NCBI RefSeq assembly: GCF_964355755.1 | Contig: NC_092673.1 | Span: 10,855,001-10,919,000, forward strand | DNA length: 64,000 nucleotides | Direction: 5' to 3' | DNA from: Antedon mediterranea | Taxonomy: Eukaryota; Echinodermata; Crinoidea; Comatulida; Antedonidae | Position numbers and translations under genes: made by a program | The notes under the pieces: model-generated | Told to the model about the DNA's origin: nothing | Seen by the model: the letters and a program-made list of their open reading frames with translations, nothing else | The model's database searches: none | Shown here: positions 33,057 to 43,252 of the stretch, piece by piece | How the letters are laid out: the number at the start of each line of letters is the position of its first letter | How positions within the stretch are numbered: position 1 is the first letter of the stretch

Positions 33057-34537
33057 AGATAGTCATGGCAGTGAACATCGAAGAGGAAGACTCATTAGCT
33101 GATAGGATAATTAGACGGCAGAGCAAGTATCAGAAGTTGTTAAGGGTGACTGCCAGAGTTCTCAAAGTGTATGAGAAAAGGAGACTAAAGAGTATATTAG
33201 AAGATATCGAGGTCAAGGATACTGAAGGTGCGGAACATTTCTGGATAAAGGAATCACAGAAAATAATGATGAATCTATTATCCAAAGATAAAACTAAATT
33301 TGACAAGACATATGCTCGTTTGGGGCCTAAGATTCGTGAAGATGGAGTAATTGTTGTGGGAGAAAGAATAAGTGGAAACGTATATTTCAGCTACAATAAG
33401 CAAGAAGTACCTTTGTTGCCATACAATAACGCTTTTACGAAACTATACGCTAAAGAAATCCATAGTAAAGAGCATTTGGGAGTGCAGTCAACCGTTGCCA
33501 AGATTCGATTAAAATACTGGATAATTGATGTACAGAGAATGGTCAAAAGCATTAAGTACCATTGTGTAACTTGTAGGCGCATTGAGAAAAACACTGCAGC
33601 TCAGAAAATGGGACCGTTACCAATTACTCGACGGAAACCATCACCACCATGGATGTATAGAGGGGTTGATTTGTTTGGGCCATTCACAACAAGAGGTGAA
33701 GTTAACAAGCGAGCTCGAGGAAAGGCATACGGTGTAGTTTTTTATTGTTTTGTGACGAGAGCAGTCTACATCGACATAGCCACTGACTATAGTACAGACG
33801 CGTTCCTGCAAGTGTTCAGAAAGTTTGTTTCACTTCGAGGATACCCCAAAGAAATATACAGCGATGCTGGGACACAGCTGAGTACAGCAGCCAAACAGTT
33901 GAGGAGTTTTGGGGTGAACCATGGCACAACGTGGAAGTTTTCTACACCTGATGCTCCCTGGCAGAATGGAGTGACTGAGAGTCTGATTAGAGGGATTAAG
34001 AAAGCGCTTAGTCATGCAATCGGTGGACAGGTGCTTGCCTTCAGTAGTAAACTTCAGACTGTTATGTTTGAAGTAGCGAATTTAACAAATGAGAGGCCGA
34101 TTGGAAAGCATCCTACAGATCCACAGGATGGGTCATATCTGTCTCCAAATGATTTATTGTTGGGCAGATCTACTGGAAAGGTACCAGATGGACCATGGAC
34201 TGACAACGTAAGCATTAAGGATCGACTGAAGTTCATACAATGCTTGGTAAATGGGTTTTGGAAGAAGTGGACGCGGGATTATTTTCCTTCATTGATTATA
34301 AAACAGAAATGGCATACCATAAGACGTGATGTGAAGACTGGTGACGTTGTGTTGATACAAGATAGTAATGCAGTTAGAGGTAAATGGAGATTAGGCAGGG
34401 TAACAGAAACATACCAAAGTACTGATGTTAGAGTGAGGAATGCGGAAGTTCGAGTTCATACAGAAACTGGTTTAGTAACAACATTAAAACGAGCTGTGCA
34501 ACGATTAGTTGTAATCCTTCCAATTGAAGAACAATAA
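33053..34537 (+). CDS. BEL/Pao integrase and C-terminal DUF5641-like domain
   Basis: This 494-codon frame is uninterrupted. An HHCC-type zinc domain lies at about residues 138-183 (KEHLGV...YWI...HCVTCRR). The catalytic core carries YRGVDLFGPF (D), YSDAGTQLS (D) and QNGVTESLIRG (E), so the DDE triad is complete. The last about 110 residues (KWTRDYFPSL, TGDVVLIQDSN, GKWRLGRV) match the DUF5641 tail of BEL pol. The original polypeptide started upstream, and the Met at 33053 is only the first in frame. Stop at 34535-34537, just before the polypurine tract. Confidence 0.85.
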   Translation: MKIVMAVNIEEEDSLADRIIRRQSKYQKLLRVTARVLKVYEKRRLKSILEDIEVKDTEGAEHFWIKESQKIMMNLLSKDKTKFDKTYARLGPKIREDGVIVVGERISGNVYFSYNKQEVPLLPYNNAFTKLYAKEIHSKEHLGVQSTVAKIRLKYWIIDVQRMVKSIKYHCVTCRRIEKNTAAQKMGPLPITRRKPSPPWMYRGVDLFGPFTTRGEVNKRARGKAYGVVFYCFVTRAVYIDIATDYSTDAFLQVFRKFVSLRGYPKEIYSDAGTQLSTAAKQLRSFGVNHGTTWKFSTPDAPWQNGVTESLIRGIKKALSHAIGGQVLAFSSKLQTVMFEVANLTNERPIGKHPTDPQDGSYLSPNDLLLGRSTGKVPDGPWTDNVSIKDRLKFIQCLVNGFWKKWTRDYFPSLIIKQKWHTIRRDVKTGDVVLIQDSNAVRGKWRLGRVTETYQSTDVRVRNAEVRVHTETGLVTTLKRAVQRLVVILPIEEQ

Positions 34538-34553
34538 GTTTAGTGTAGTTTTT

Positions 34554-34563
34554 GGTGGGGGAG
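34554..34563 (+). promoter_or_regulatory. Polypurine tract of BEL element
   Basis: GGTGGGGGAG lies immediately before the TGTATCG start of the 3' LTR; plus-strand priming would start here. Confidence 0.7.
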
Positions 34564-35305
34564 TGTATCGTTTAGGATATTTGAAGTACGCCCTCTATAT
34601 TTATGTTGTGATTTTTGCTGTTAGTTTAGGTAACGAGAAGCAGTAATAAGACGCCCGTGTGTGATTTTCTGAGACACGGCATATTATTGTTAACTACAGT
34701 TTAATTTTCGGTTGTTAATTGAGAGCTCAAGAGTGAGTATTAGTATAGTTAATCATTGTTAGATCATAATCAGAATCAACGTTATAATATTTAATAATTA
34801 GTTTACGCATAAGTGTTGATGAGGATGCATGTAGTTTTCGCTTTTGGCATCCATCTTGTGTAAATGTTACGTATGTAAACTTGTATAATGATAGCTAGTA
34901 TACAGAAATAACATGTTAATGTAGATATATTTACAGATCACCTGGATTTAACAACATAGAATTTGATAATCATAGTGTTTATATGTCATGTGTTATGTGG
35001 TTGGTACATTGTTTAGAACCACCGCTGACGGTATTCCTATAGTTTAGTTATTTATAGCGTACACATTTTGTCCGATCGTACTGATTGTAGCGTAGTTCGG
35101 TCGTCACGCTTGAGTGATTTTCATATGGGTGGCGCTATAGCAATTGCTTAATTTGCGAGTTATTATTATTATATCTTACAGATTTCGAACCAAATACCAT
35201 ACAAATTAATGTTTCGTGTGTACCATATTTTACGTTGCATTAAAGTTTGAGATTGAGTCGTATAACAACAGTGAGGACGCAGTGTATTCTTTTTTGTGTC
35301 TTACA
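34564..35305 (+). mobile_element. 3' LTR of BEL/Pao element
   Basis: About 742 bp, TGTATCG...TCTTACA, the pair of 28759-29503. Differences (for example TATAGATGG versus TATGGGTGG, GTTAGTTACAT versus GTTGGTACAT) suggest an insertion clearly older than that of the Gypsy element at 1-4030. GTGTT follows as the target duplication. Confidence 0.9.
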
Positions 35306-35850
35306 GTGTTAGTGTTAGTAGAGTAGAGGTCGGTGAAATAAAATTAATATAACTGTCAATCTTTGAGGCACCATTAAAAACTCCGCCTTCTAATTTGCAT
35401 GTTAAAACGTTCTGTCTCACGCTTAAATAGGCTCAGCACACAAAATGAATTTTGTCGACACAAAATGAATTTTTTAACACAAAATGAATTTTGTAACACA
35501 AAATGAATTTTGTAACACAAAATGAATTTGGTCAACCCAAATTGAATTTTGTCACCACAAAATGAATTTTGTCACCACAAAATGAATTTTGTCGACACAA
35601 AATGACTTCTGTCGACACAAAATGAATTTTGTTGACATAAAATGAATTTTGTTGACACAAAATGAATTTTGTTGACACAAAATGAATTTTGTTGACATAA
35701 AATGAATTTTGTTGACACAAAATTAATTTTGTTGAAACAAAATGAATTTTGTTGACACAGAATGAATTCTGTCCACACAGAATGAATTCTATCATCACAT
35801 AATTGTATTTTGTCGACAAAATAAGTAATGTCCCGAACGGCGCCCCGTAG
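35306..35850 (+). repeat. Repeat family X, copy D, with minisatellite
   Basis: Begins GTGTTAGTGTTAGTAGAG, then GGTCGGTGAAATAAAATTAA, CAATCTTTGAGGCACC, CTCCGCCTTCTAATTTG. At about 35440-35815 it holds some 18-19 copies of a 20-bp unit, ACACAAAATGAATTTTGTTG. It ends AAGTAATGTCCC, ACGGCGCCCCGTAG like copy A. Frames here read as repeated FCVNKIHFVSTK-type peptides, which are artefacts. Confidence 0.85.
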
Positions 35851-36360
35851 AAAACAACCGCGGAATACTGATGCATGAGTGATTTTCATTTTACCAATGC
35901 CGGAATCCTAACCACCACTTTTTAAATCATTATCATGGTTGCCATTTCTGGCAATATTATGCTTTTTTGGCATTATTTAGAGGCCCACTGCATCTGGAAT
36001 AATGCCGCGGCATTATTTATCCGTTTTTAGTATAATCTGGCATAATTTTGTGTTTTTTGAACAACTAAAAAAACAATATACCACAGAACAAGAATAATAT
36101 TTTGTTTAATCTTGCAATTTCGTGCATATCACCTTACACAATATCATATCGTACAAAACAGGTCTAGCTGGATTTTTCGTACAATAGTGCATCCATCCTT
36201 TTGTTTCGGACTCGATCGACTCTTCAGATAGGAAGGCTGCTCACAAACTATAGGCAGCACAACAAAATCGACGAGGCTATCCGTGATTGACAAAATAATG
36301 TATTGTATTGTCGAGGGCCCCAATTATCAGCTTTGCTCGATGGGCTACCCCCATGAAAAT
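35851..36360. other. Unassigned interval
   Basis: AT-rich, with GGCATTATTT/GGCATAATTTT words repeated at 35970-36050. No ORF, RNA gene or repeat that I can match elsewhere. Confidence 0.4.
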
Positions 36361-36369
36361 GGTTAAATA

Positions 36370-36490
36370 AAAACAATATGAAACGAAATTATAAGTCTAT
36401 AGGATCAATCCACTATGGTTGGAGCTAATAATAAAAATAGAGTTTTACGGAAATTGGACTTCGAAATATGGAAAGAATATAAGTCTCCAG
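36370..36490 (+). repeat. Dispersed repeat family Z, copy 1
   Basis: ATGAAACGAAATTATAAGTCTA, CTATGGTTGGAGCTA and AATAGAGTTTTACGG match 40860-41070 and, inverted, 42260-42400. Confidence 0.55.
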
Positions 36491-36499
36491 GACCAGCCC

Positions 36500-36662
36500 C
36501 TGCCTAAACTAAATCAACTTAACTCTCTAAATATATCTCTTCAAAATAAAAGAAAAACATTTTATATTTATTTTTGGTTTTAAAGAAATCCGTAGAGATT
36601 CGAACCCCAGCTAGTAGAGCTGAGAGAATCCAAACGATAGTTACTAGAGCACTATGCCACAA
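36500..36662 (-). repeat. tRNA-derived SINE-like head
   Basis: On the minus strand an A-box-like TGGCATAGTGCTCTA (36645-36659) and a B box GGGGTTCGAATC (36597-36608) lie about 37 bases apart, as in a tRNA. The acceptor ends do not pair well, so this is not a working tRNA gene. The downstream body (AAATATAAAATGTTTTTCTT and so on) recurs at 38680-38760, where the B box survives. Confidence 0.5.
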
Positions 36663-36679
36663 TGTACACGAGCAATGAA

Positions 36680-37262
36680 AAGTGACAATAGTATAGTCTT
36701 ATACGCGATTCATATTACGTCATTCTAATCGTTACGTCAGAAATTTGCATATTCATGATGTATTTTTTAGGAAACGAATCTAATTTTAACTTTGCTATAA
36801 AAGGAACATGATTATCATGAAAATGAGTTAAAGCTATGCGAGCTTCTGTATTTGGGGTTCACAGATGTAAACGTCCCCTTTCCACCACACATCATGAGGC
36901 AATAACATCAAAGCATCTGATTTTAAGAACACATAAGTTATGTCAGAAATTTAGGAACAAATAAATAGAAATGTGTAAAGATGCCGATGCCTGGCCTGGC
37001 TAGTGTATCCTCTCTATTTATTTAAATACATATGCATTATTGTAATAAATAATTTTCACAATTTGTTGTGAATTTTTAACTTTGAACAAACGAAAAGGAT
37101 TTCAAACCATGTACAGTACTACATTTTACTGTGTTTGAGAATTAATAAATGATATTTAATTAAGTGAATAATTGATAATGAGAAATCAAAACAACTGATA
37201 CAATGAATTAAATGATCCAACCAACCCATTGATTGCTACCCCAAAACAATATTGAACAGTTG
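36680..37262. other. Unassigned AT-rich interval
   Basis: No coding region, RNA or repeat shared with the rest of the window. Confidence 0.4.
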
Positions 37263-37385
37263 GTATGTCGTGCGTTATTATACAAATGAGTTGGTGCAGG
37301 GAGTGGGGAAGATGGTATTGTTAGTCATTGCGGTCAACACGCCACACTGTTGAATGTTGATGTTGTTGATCTTAACATTAGAAGA
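37263..37385 (+). repeat. Inverted-repeat arm (left)
   Basis: TGGTATGTCG...GCAAATGAGTT...GGTATTGTTAGTCATT...GGTCAACACGCCACAC is the reverse complement of 38438-38526. The last part (GGTCAACACGCCACACTGTT onward) also recurs directly at 38612-38660. The arms enclose the AGTCGCG element at 37661-38425. Confidence 0.75.
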
Positions 37386-37660
37386 TTATTTAAATCTTGT
37401 AAAAAAAAACAATTTCTCCCGGCATTAACCTAGCAGATCCCCTCATTTAGTTTGAAAGTAATCTCGAAAAGAAGTCCATCTGGAAAAGAAGCCCGCCCAA
37501 GAATACTAAAAAATGAAGGAGCACATTTTGCTTCAATTGGCCTTAGTGCTAAGGCGGGAAGAGCACACGATAACATCTTTTATTTTTAGTGGCTTTCGCC
37601 ACCCGATTTTTTATGTTGTAAATGTTATGTTTAGCACAACAAGGCCATATAGATGGCTGC

Positions 37661-38425
37661 AGTCGCGTGCTCATTCGTGTTTACCGACCGACCGACCAAC
37701 CTACCAACTGACCGAAATTACTGAACATGTTTAAAAATGTTGAAATGTTTAAAAACATTTATATTTTTTTAATTTACACGTGCGTAGCCTGTCACTTTTG
37801 ACGTGCTCGTATAACGTAATTTCGAGTCAAGAAAACAGAAATCGGGCAAAAAGAGTGCGCAATAACATTTAACGTGCAGTGCGCGCGCAAAAATCTGCGC
37901 ACTCATGGCAATTTTGTAAACGCTTAAAATTGCCTGAAACGTACTCTTATTTCATCGAAAATAAATTTTGAAAATTTTAAGCGCGCGTACGCATGCGTTA
38001 CATGCACTACGCACGTAATTATATTACCATATGATGATTTATGCCCTGAAATTTATGAGTACCAAATTTTATTTAATTGTGATTCATGGTTGTGAAGATA
38101 TGATTACAAACGTGATTTCGTTAAATCGTGCGTAGACCGCGTAATTTTTTATTGCGCACCGTGAAAACATAACCACATCGACTCCTGGTCATAACGAATA
38201 TACTGTGAAAAATTGACTTAGCTAGATTAAACTGATATCAAGATAAGGTCAGAAAGCGATAAAACGCATAGTGACCGACAGACAGACCGACAGACCGACC
38301 GACCGACCGACATAGTGAAATATAAAGTCGCGTCCACGCGACTAGCATAGTGATACCGGACCGACAGACAGACCAACAGACCGACCGACCGACATAGTGA
38401 ACTATAGAGTCGCGTCCACGCGACT
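37661..38425 (+). mobile_element. AGTCGCG inverted-repeat element, copy 1
   Basis: Starts AGTCGCGTG and ends CACGCGACT, a 9-bp terminal inverted repeat; the right end is itself a hairpin (AGTCGCGT-CC-ACGCGACT). It contains (CGAC)n/(CAGAC)n microsatellites at both ends and a body (ACTGAACATGTTTAAAAATG, TTTACACGTGCGTAGCCTGT) matching 43253-44041. No ORF. A non-autonomous DNA transposon of unknown superfamily. Confidence 0.7.
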
Positions 38426-38437
38426 AAAAATCGAAAT

Positions 38438-38526
38438 TAGTGTGGCGTGTTGACCGCGAATGACTAACAATACCATCTTTCCCACTACACCTGCACAAAC
38501 TCATTTGCATAACAACGCCGACATAC
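38438..38526 (-). repeat. Inverted-repeat arm (right)
   Basis: Reverse complement of 37263-37346 with a few mismatches and small indels. Together they form about 85-bp arms around a 1.1-kb interior. Confidence 0.75.
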
Positions 38527-38599
38527 CAACGAGATATAAATTCTTTTCTAAACACGTAACGAATAGAGTTATTCCTTTTTATCTGACATTAAATTGTTA

Positions 38600-38762
38600 G
38601 TCCTTCGCGGCGGTCAACACGCCACACTGTTAAATGTTGATGTTGTTAATCTTTTACATTTATTATCCTAAATTTACTTGACTCTCTAAATATCTCTCTT
38701 TCAAAATAAAAGAAAAACATTTTATATTTATTTTTAAAACGCATACAGATTCGAACCTACTT
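38600..38762 (+). repeat. Composite of two dispersed repeats
   Basis: 38612-38660 repeats the GGTCAACACGCCACACTGTT block of 37335-37385. 38670-38762 repeats the SINE-like body and B box (AGATTCGAACC) of 36505-36608. Confidence 0.6.
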
Positions 38763-38774
38763 TGATTTGATTGT

Positions 38775-40338
38775 TCGCATTTTAATTCAATTTCTTTATT
38801 GCTGCAAATGCCATCAAGGGCTAATATCCGCTTAAACATACTACATCATACAAACATAATTATACATATTTACATTTAAAATTTAAACACATACAAATTA
38901 TAGTCATTACTACTGTTTATTATTATTTTTTAATTGTAATTATTGTTATTATGATAATTGTTATTGCTATTATAATAATTAATATAAGTGTAATAAATTA
39001 TAGGTTACATCTTAAGGGCAGTTTTAATGTCACGCACAAAAGAGGAAGACACGTTAAGATGAAAAGATTGAGCGAGTGAGAGTGAGTGAGGTAGAGTAGA
39101 GTGAAGAAAACGAGTAGGGAAGATGAGAAGAGTGTCGATTATGGCGAAGGACCAAAATGGAAGAAGAGGGTGTTCAGGGGACTGCGTGATGCCACAAATA
39201 AATTTAAGTAAAAAATACTGATGCCTTAAGAGAAGGGAATAATATTGAAATTAGAAAAAATGGCGGGATAGGTAGAATAGGTAGCATGATCAGAGAGGAG
39301 TGTAGCGACATAGAGTTGAAGGCGTTTAATTCGGGCGATTTCACATTGGGGAGGAGACCACAATAGCAGGTTGTATGTAGGATTTATATAAAAAGGCAAT
39401 AGTATTAGAATTAAGGGAGTGTTTAAGGTATTTAAGAATAGAGATTTTTCTGATAGCAGATTTGTAGACAGAAGAAATTTGAGTGTGCCACTTATGGTTG
39501 TCAGAAATTAAAATGCCAAGGTACTTTAAATGATGGACCTGTTCAACTATAGTTCCACAAAGGTGTAAAGAGGGGAACACAGTAGGTATTCTACGGAAGT
39601 AAAAATTTAAAATTTTATATTTATTAGGGGCGAAGATTAAACCATTGTTGAGGGACCAGGATTCTAAATGAGATGCTAAAATGGGCAATTGATCAAAAGA
39701 AGGGTTTTAAATGAACTTAATATAATGAGATCATCAGCATACAGAGAGAAATGACAAGAAAAGCTGCTAACAATGTCATTAATATAACATAAAAATAGGG
39801 TAGGGCCAAGCTTATGTAATATAGTGTTATGAGGTTTCTGACTTGTAAAAGAAGACTCTACTCGCTTTACTGTAGTAACACATATATTGTTTATTCAATA
39901 ATACTTGATGATACAATAATGATTCAGTACAATATACAACTATAAGTATAAGGAACAGAGGATTGGGTGAGGCTGTTAGTGAGGTGTGAGTGTAGGTCTG
40001 CTTCTGAGGAAGTGGCTGAGGTGTGTCTGGGCTCTTCTGAAACTTGGGGGTATATTGGCTCAGTTCATTTACATATGTCATTACGTAATTTTAGAGGTTA
40101 CTGAAAGGTTGATTTCTTAATTATGAAAGTATATCATTATATTACACTTACTACCTTGAATAACACCCCTATTGATCGGCAATTTACTTGAAAGAATACC
40201 TTTAAATGATGTACGCTGGTATCTGTTGGAAAGCCAGTTGCTAATCCAATTCACAAGAGTGGAATTAATTCGAAAATAATGACCTAACTCAAATAAAAGC
40301 AAATCATGTGAAACAGAGTCAAAGGCACGGCGAATGTC
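38775..40338 (-). mobile_element. LINE, RT to 3' end, interrupted
   Basis: Minus-strand non-LTR retrotransposon. From 40338 downward: RT motif A DIRRAFDSVSH, NWISNWLSNRYQRTSF, motif B GVIQGS, then a solo LTR (39815-40146). RT resumes with LGPTLFLCYIND and YADDLI (motif C YADD) at about 39820-39725, then the thumb and C-terminus (YLGILIS, LYKSYIQPAI). The 3' end near 38775 has CTTGATGGCATTTGCAGCAA and AATAAAGAAATTGAATT, a CR1/L2-like terminus. Its 5' continuation is at 41786-42065 beyond a GC-rich insertion. Frames are broken. Confidence 0.75.
39815..40146 (-). mobile_element. Solo LTR (332 bp) inside the LINE RT
   Basis: Interrupts the RT exactly between GVIQGSK and LGPTLF. It is flanked by the 4-bp duplication CTTA (39811-39814 and 40147-40150), starts TGTAATATA and ends TATATTACA. 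On the minus strand it has an AATAAA (TTGAATAAACAAT) about 80 bases before its end, as an LTR would. The short terminal inverted repeat also allows a small DNA transposon, but the TG...CA ends and poly(A) signal favour a solo LTR. Confidence 0.7.
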
Positions 40339-41785
40339 GAGCAGCGGTGGCGCCAGGATCTTCCCGACGCGGGGCTACATTCCCCGACGAGAGGGCTATC
40401 CGAGCATCACTAGGCTGGGGGACAGGGGGCCGCCAAGGGCCCCCGGTGGGGTCGAGGGTGGGGGGCGAAACCTCCGGAAGCAACGCGTTCTAGCGTCCTT
40501 TAAGGCCATTTTAATCAGATTTAGGGTAGCCACTTTTTCCATTTTTTATAATGCATAAATAAAAAACTGCGTGCAAAAAAACCATGCGCGATTATTCAAT
40601 CCATATTTTTCAATTTAAAAAATAAAAATTCAAAATATGCCTATATTTATTGGGTAAATTGTAGTATAGAAAAATTAACATACGCGAACGTAAAACGTAC
40701 GGTACCCACTGGCGAAGAGGTAGGCCTATATTGTTTATCGCAGAGGCGTAGGCTGGTTGCTGTCTGGGGGTGCAAAAATTGTAAATGCGTGCCTTGGGCT
40801 GATCTGTAAGAAAACATTTTAAAATAGAGCTGCTAGGTCCCCGGAAGTTGAAATTATACATATTAGTGATACTATGAAACGAAATTACAAGTCTACAGAA
40901 CGAGACAATCGTGGTTGGGATTGAGCTAAGAAATTTTTGAAAATAGAGCTGTTAGGTCCCGGAAAATGCACTTATTGTACTTCGAAATATGACCAGCTTT
41001 ATGGTTGGGGCTGAGCTAAGAAAATGTTTAAAACTAGAGCTGCAGGTCTTCAAAAATTGCATCTTATACTTCATCAACATCAGGCCTAGAGGCTTAAAAA
41101 AAGGTGGTCCGTTTTGCCTTTATCAGTCGGGGAAATCAGTTTATACCTCCTAAGTGTATGCGTGCATACCATCTGGACTTGTGGTGAGAAGTTCATGACA
41201 TACAGGACATTGAAAATGTAATAATCTAGCTATAATAAGATGTTGGCTAATCGAAAATGGCATGTTTTTTTGTTTATTAATGTATGAAATATTTATTTTT
41301 AGGTGCCCCATGGTACAGAGGGTTAGTTGTACATTTAAAAATTGGTGAACATACGAACAATTAACATAATTCGTTTTTGCTGTCGTGTAGCGTACGTCGA
41401 CACACAGTACACGACGTAACCGTCGGTAAACTTCGCCTGGAAAGTAACTACATTACACTTTTTGGTCCCTGGATGGAACATGATATCACGCGTCTGGACC
41501 CAAGGTTGAACGATTCGTACAAAGGGATACCGCCAGACAAGTGCGTACCTACTGTTTAGTAGTTAGATCGCTGGCAATAGTGAATGCATATAAAGTGCAT
41601 AATAGCCCTCTGACGTACTCATGGTCAATGGAACGTCGCGGTTTTCTAGGCGCTGGAGCTACGAAGTGAACGCGAACGACTTTTACTGTATATTATATTC
41701 CCCGACAAAAAGTACCCGTGTTCCCCGACGTGGGGGCTAGGCTCCCCGACGAGGGGTTAAGGCCAGGGTTTAACCACTTACAATC
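40339..41785. mobile_element. GC-rich-ended insertion of unknown type
   Basis: Separates two parts of one LINE. The left edge (40350-40500) and right edge (41700-41770) share CCCCGACG.GGGGCTA and CCCCGACGAGAGGG words; the left edge also has GGGGGGCGAAACCTCCGGAA. The interior holds family Z (40800-41100) and a 60-codon ORF at 41377-41559 with no recognisable domain. No target duplication could be read. Confidence 0.45.
40800..41100 (+). repeat. Dispersed repeat family Z, copies 2
   Basis: Three partial, tandem-like passes of a block containing TGGTTGG.GCTGAGCTAAGAA, AAAATAGAGCTG and TAGGTCCCGGAA. Related to 36370-36490 and, inverted, to 42260-42400. Confidence 0.55.
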
Positions 41786-42065
41786 ACCTGCGTGCTTTCT
41801 AATTGAACGGAACCCCAAACAAGTAGAACGATATGAATTAATACGAGACATGAATAACTTATATACAACGATTGGGGGATTAGTGTCCAAATGTAAAGTA
41901 AAAATGTTCCAATCAACATAATTATTGGCGCGTTTCAGACGTTCTAAAGATACCGCATCAGTTCTCAAAATCTTGGTTTTAAAGTTATGATTATTCTTTG
42001 CTTTGGGGTCACATCTTTGTATCCAATTATATACATGAACATTCTTAATAGATTGCAAACCACTT
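41786..42065 (-). pseudogene. LINE ORF2 linker fragment
   Basis: The minus-strand frame includes KTKILRTDAVSLERLKRANN, VDWNIFTLHL and VVYKLFMSRINSY, which resembles the region between endonuclease and RT in LINE ORF2. It lies directly upstream, in element order, of the RT fragment ending at 40338, so I read both as one LINE split by 40339-41785. No catalytic motif is present, so the assignment is moderate. Confidence 0.5.
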
Positions 42066-42259
42066 AAAACAATGCGTGCGCGCGTAATTTTGCGTGCAAC
42101 ACTCCATTTTTACTCCATAGAAATTTGAACCTTGATATGAATTATCATTTTCTTTCATTTGCATCGTAGCCGCCCTATTTTTGTCGTGTGCAACGCAACA
42201 CTACAGCTCACTATGTCGGTCGGTTTGTCGGTAAACACTGCATCCATGTATGGCCTTGT

Positions 42260-42420
42260 TCCAAATGTTCTTACCTCAGCCCCAGTGACCATGGTGGGCC
42301 GAGATCCTAGAGACTCTTATTTCCGGCCATCGAGCAGCTCTATTTTTCCAAATTTTCTTACCTCAGCTCCAACCATGGTGTTTGGTGACATTTGCCATTT
42401 TCGCACCTCAGATATTGGGA
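42260..42420 (-). repeat. Dispersed repeat family Z, copy 3 (inverted)
   Basis: On the minus strand: CCATGGTTGGAGCTGAGGTA, GAAAATTTGGAAAAATAGAG, then a second pass with CCATGGTCACTGGGGCTGAG. Confidence 0.5.
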
Positions 42421-42659
42421 ATTATATTTACTAAAAATATAAATTTGTAACGACATGGGATCAAATTTCAAAATCCAAAGTACCTATACGATGACGTCAC
42501 CGCGTACCAGCACCCCATTGGCTGATTATGACGTAATGCAATTTTACCGTACCTTTAGTAGACGGAAGTTAGGATACGGTACCCTATCTTTAGCCACGGC
42601 GTTAAATTTTATCGCTGGCAACCAAAGATCGTATAGCGCCACGTTCGTATTATATACAG

Positions 42660-43240
42660 TGTAGAATAGGTGAAATTACGGGACCCGCCATTTATTTCAA
42701 TTTTTAACATGGAGACGGTATCAAAATGAAACACTAAGGTAGCAAAAAGTTGGTAAAATTACTAGAAAAGGCTGGAAAAACATAAATCACGCGAAAAAAT
42801 TATGTTTTCAACGCTACGTGCACACGTTAAAATTTGCGCACGCGTGGGAATTTTTGACATGCTTAAAATGACATGAAACGCGTAGAAAGTTGATTATAAA
42901 TTAATTTTGCGCATTTTGAAATTTTAAATGCGCGTGCGCGCGTAACTTTGTGTAAAACACGCAATTTTTTTTCAACAGAAAGTTAGCGCATGATATAAAT
43001 TAAACTTTTGAAAAGTTTCAATTTAAAATGTTATTTGGTTTTTGACCTATGTTAAATACGAGAAAATCGTTAAATCGCGCGTAAGTCACGTTGCGCAATT
43101 GTAAACATCCTGAAAAGGTTCGCTGCACAACTTCATATGAATGAAGATATGTTGAGAAAGTTACGAAATGTTATGTTTGCAAGTTTTACAGATACGGGTG
43201 ACACAAAATTTACAGAAAGAAAGAAGATAAAGAACAAGGC
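42660..43240 (+). repeat. Degenerate copy of the AGTCGCG element body
   Basis: ACGTTAAAATTTGCGCACGC, GCTTAAAATGACATGAAACG, GCGCATTTTGAAATTTTAAA and TCGTTAAATCGCGCGTAAG parallel blocks of 37760-38130 and 43450-43800 at much lower identity. An old copy next to a young one. Confidence 0.55.
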
Positions 43241-43252
43241 CAACAGCCATTA

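Noticed and set aside
35532-35889. Overlapping ORFs of 105-114 codons in the minisatellite
   Set aside because: Both frames read the same 20-bp unit; no independent coding signal.
38411-38425. Helitron 3' end hairpin
   Set aside because: The hairpin is at the very end instead of about 10 bases before a CTRR terminus, and a matching inverted end exists at 37661.
41377-41559. 60-codon ORF with FGPWMEHDITRLDP
   Set aside because: Looks less random than its neighbours but has no recognisable domain, no splice signals that I trust, and lies in an insertion of unknown type.
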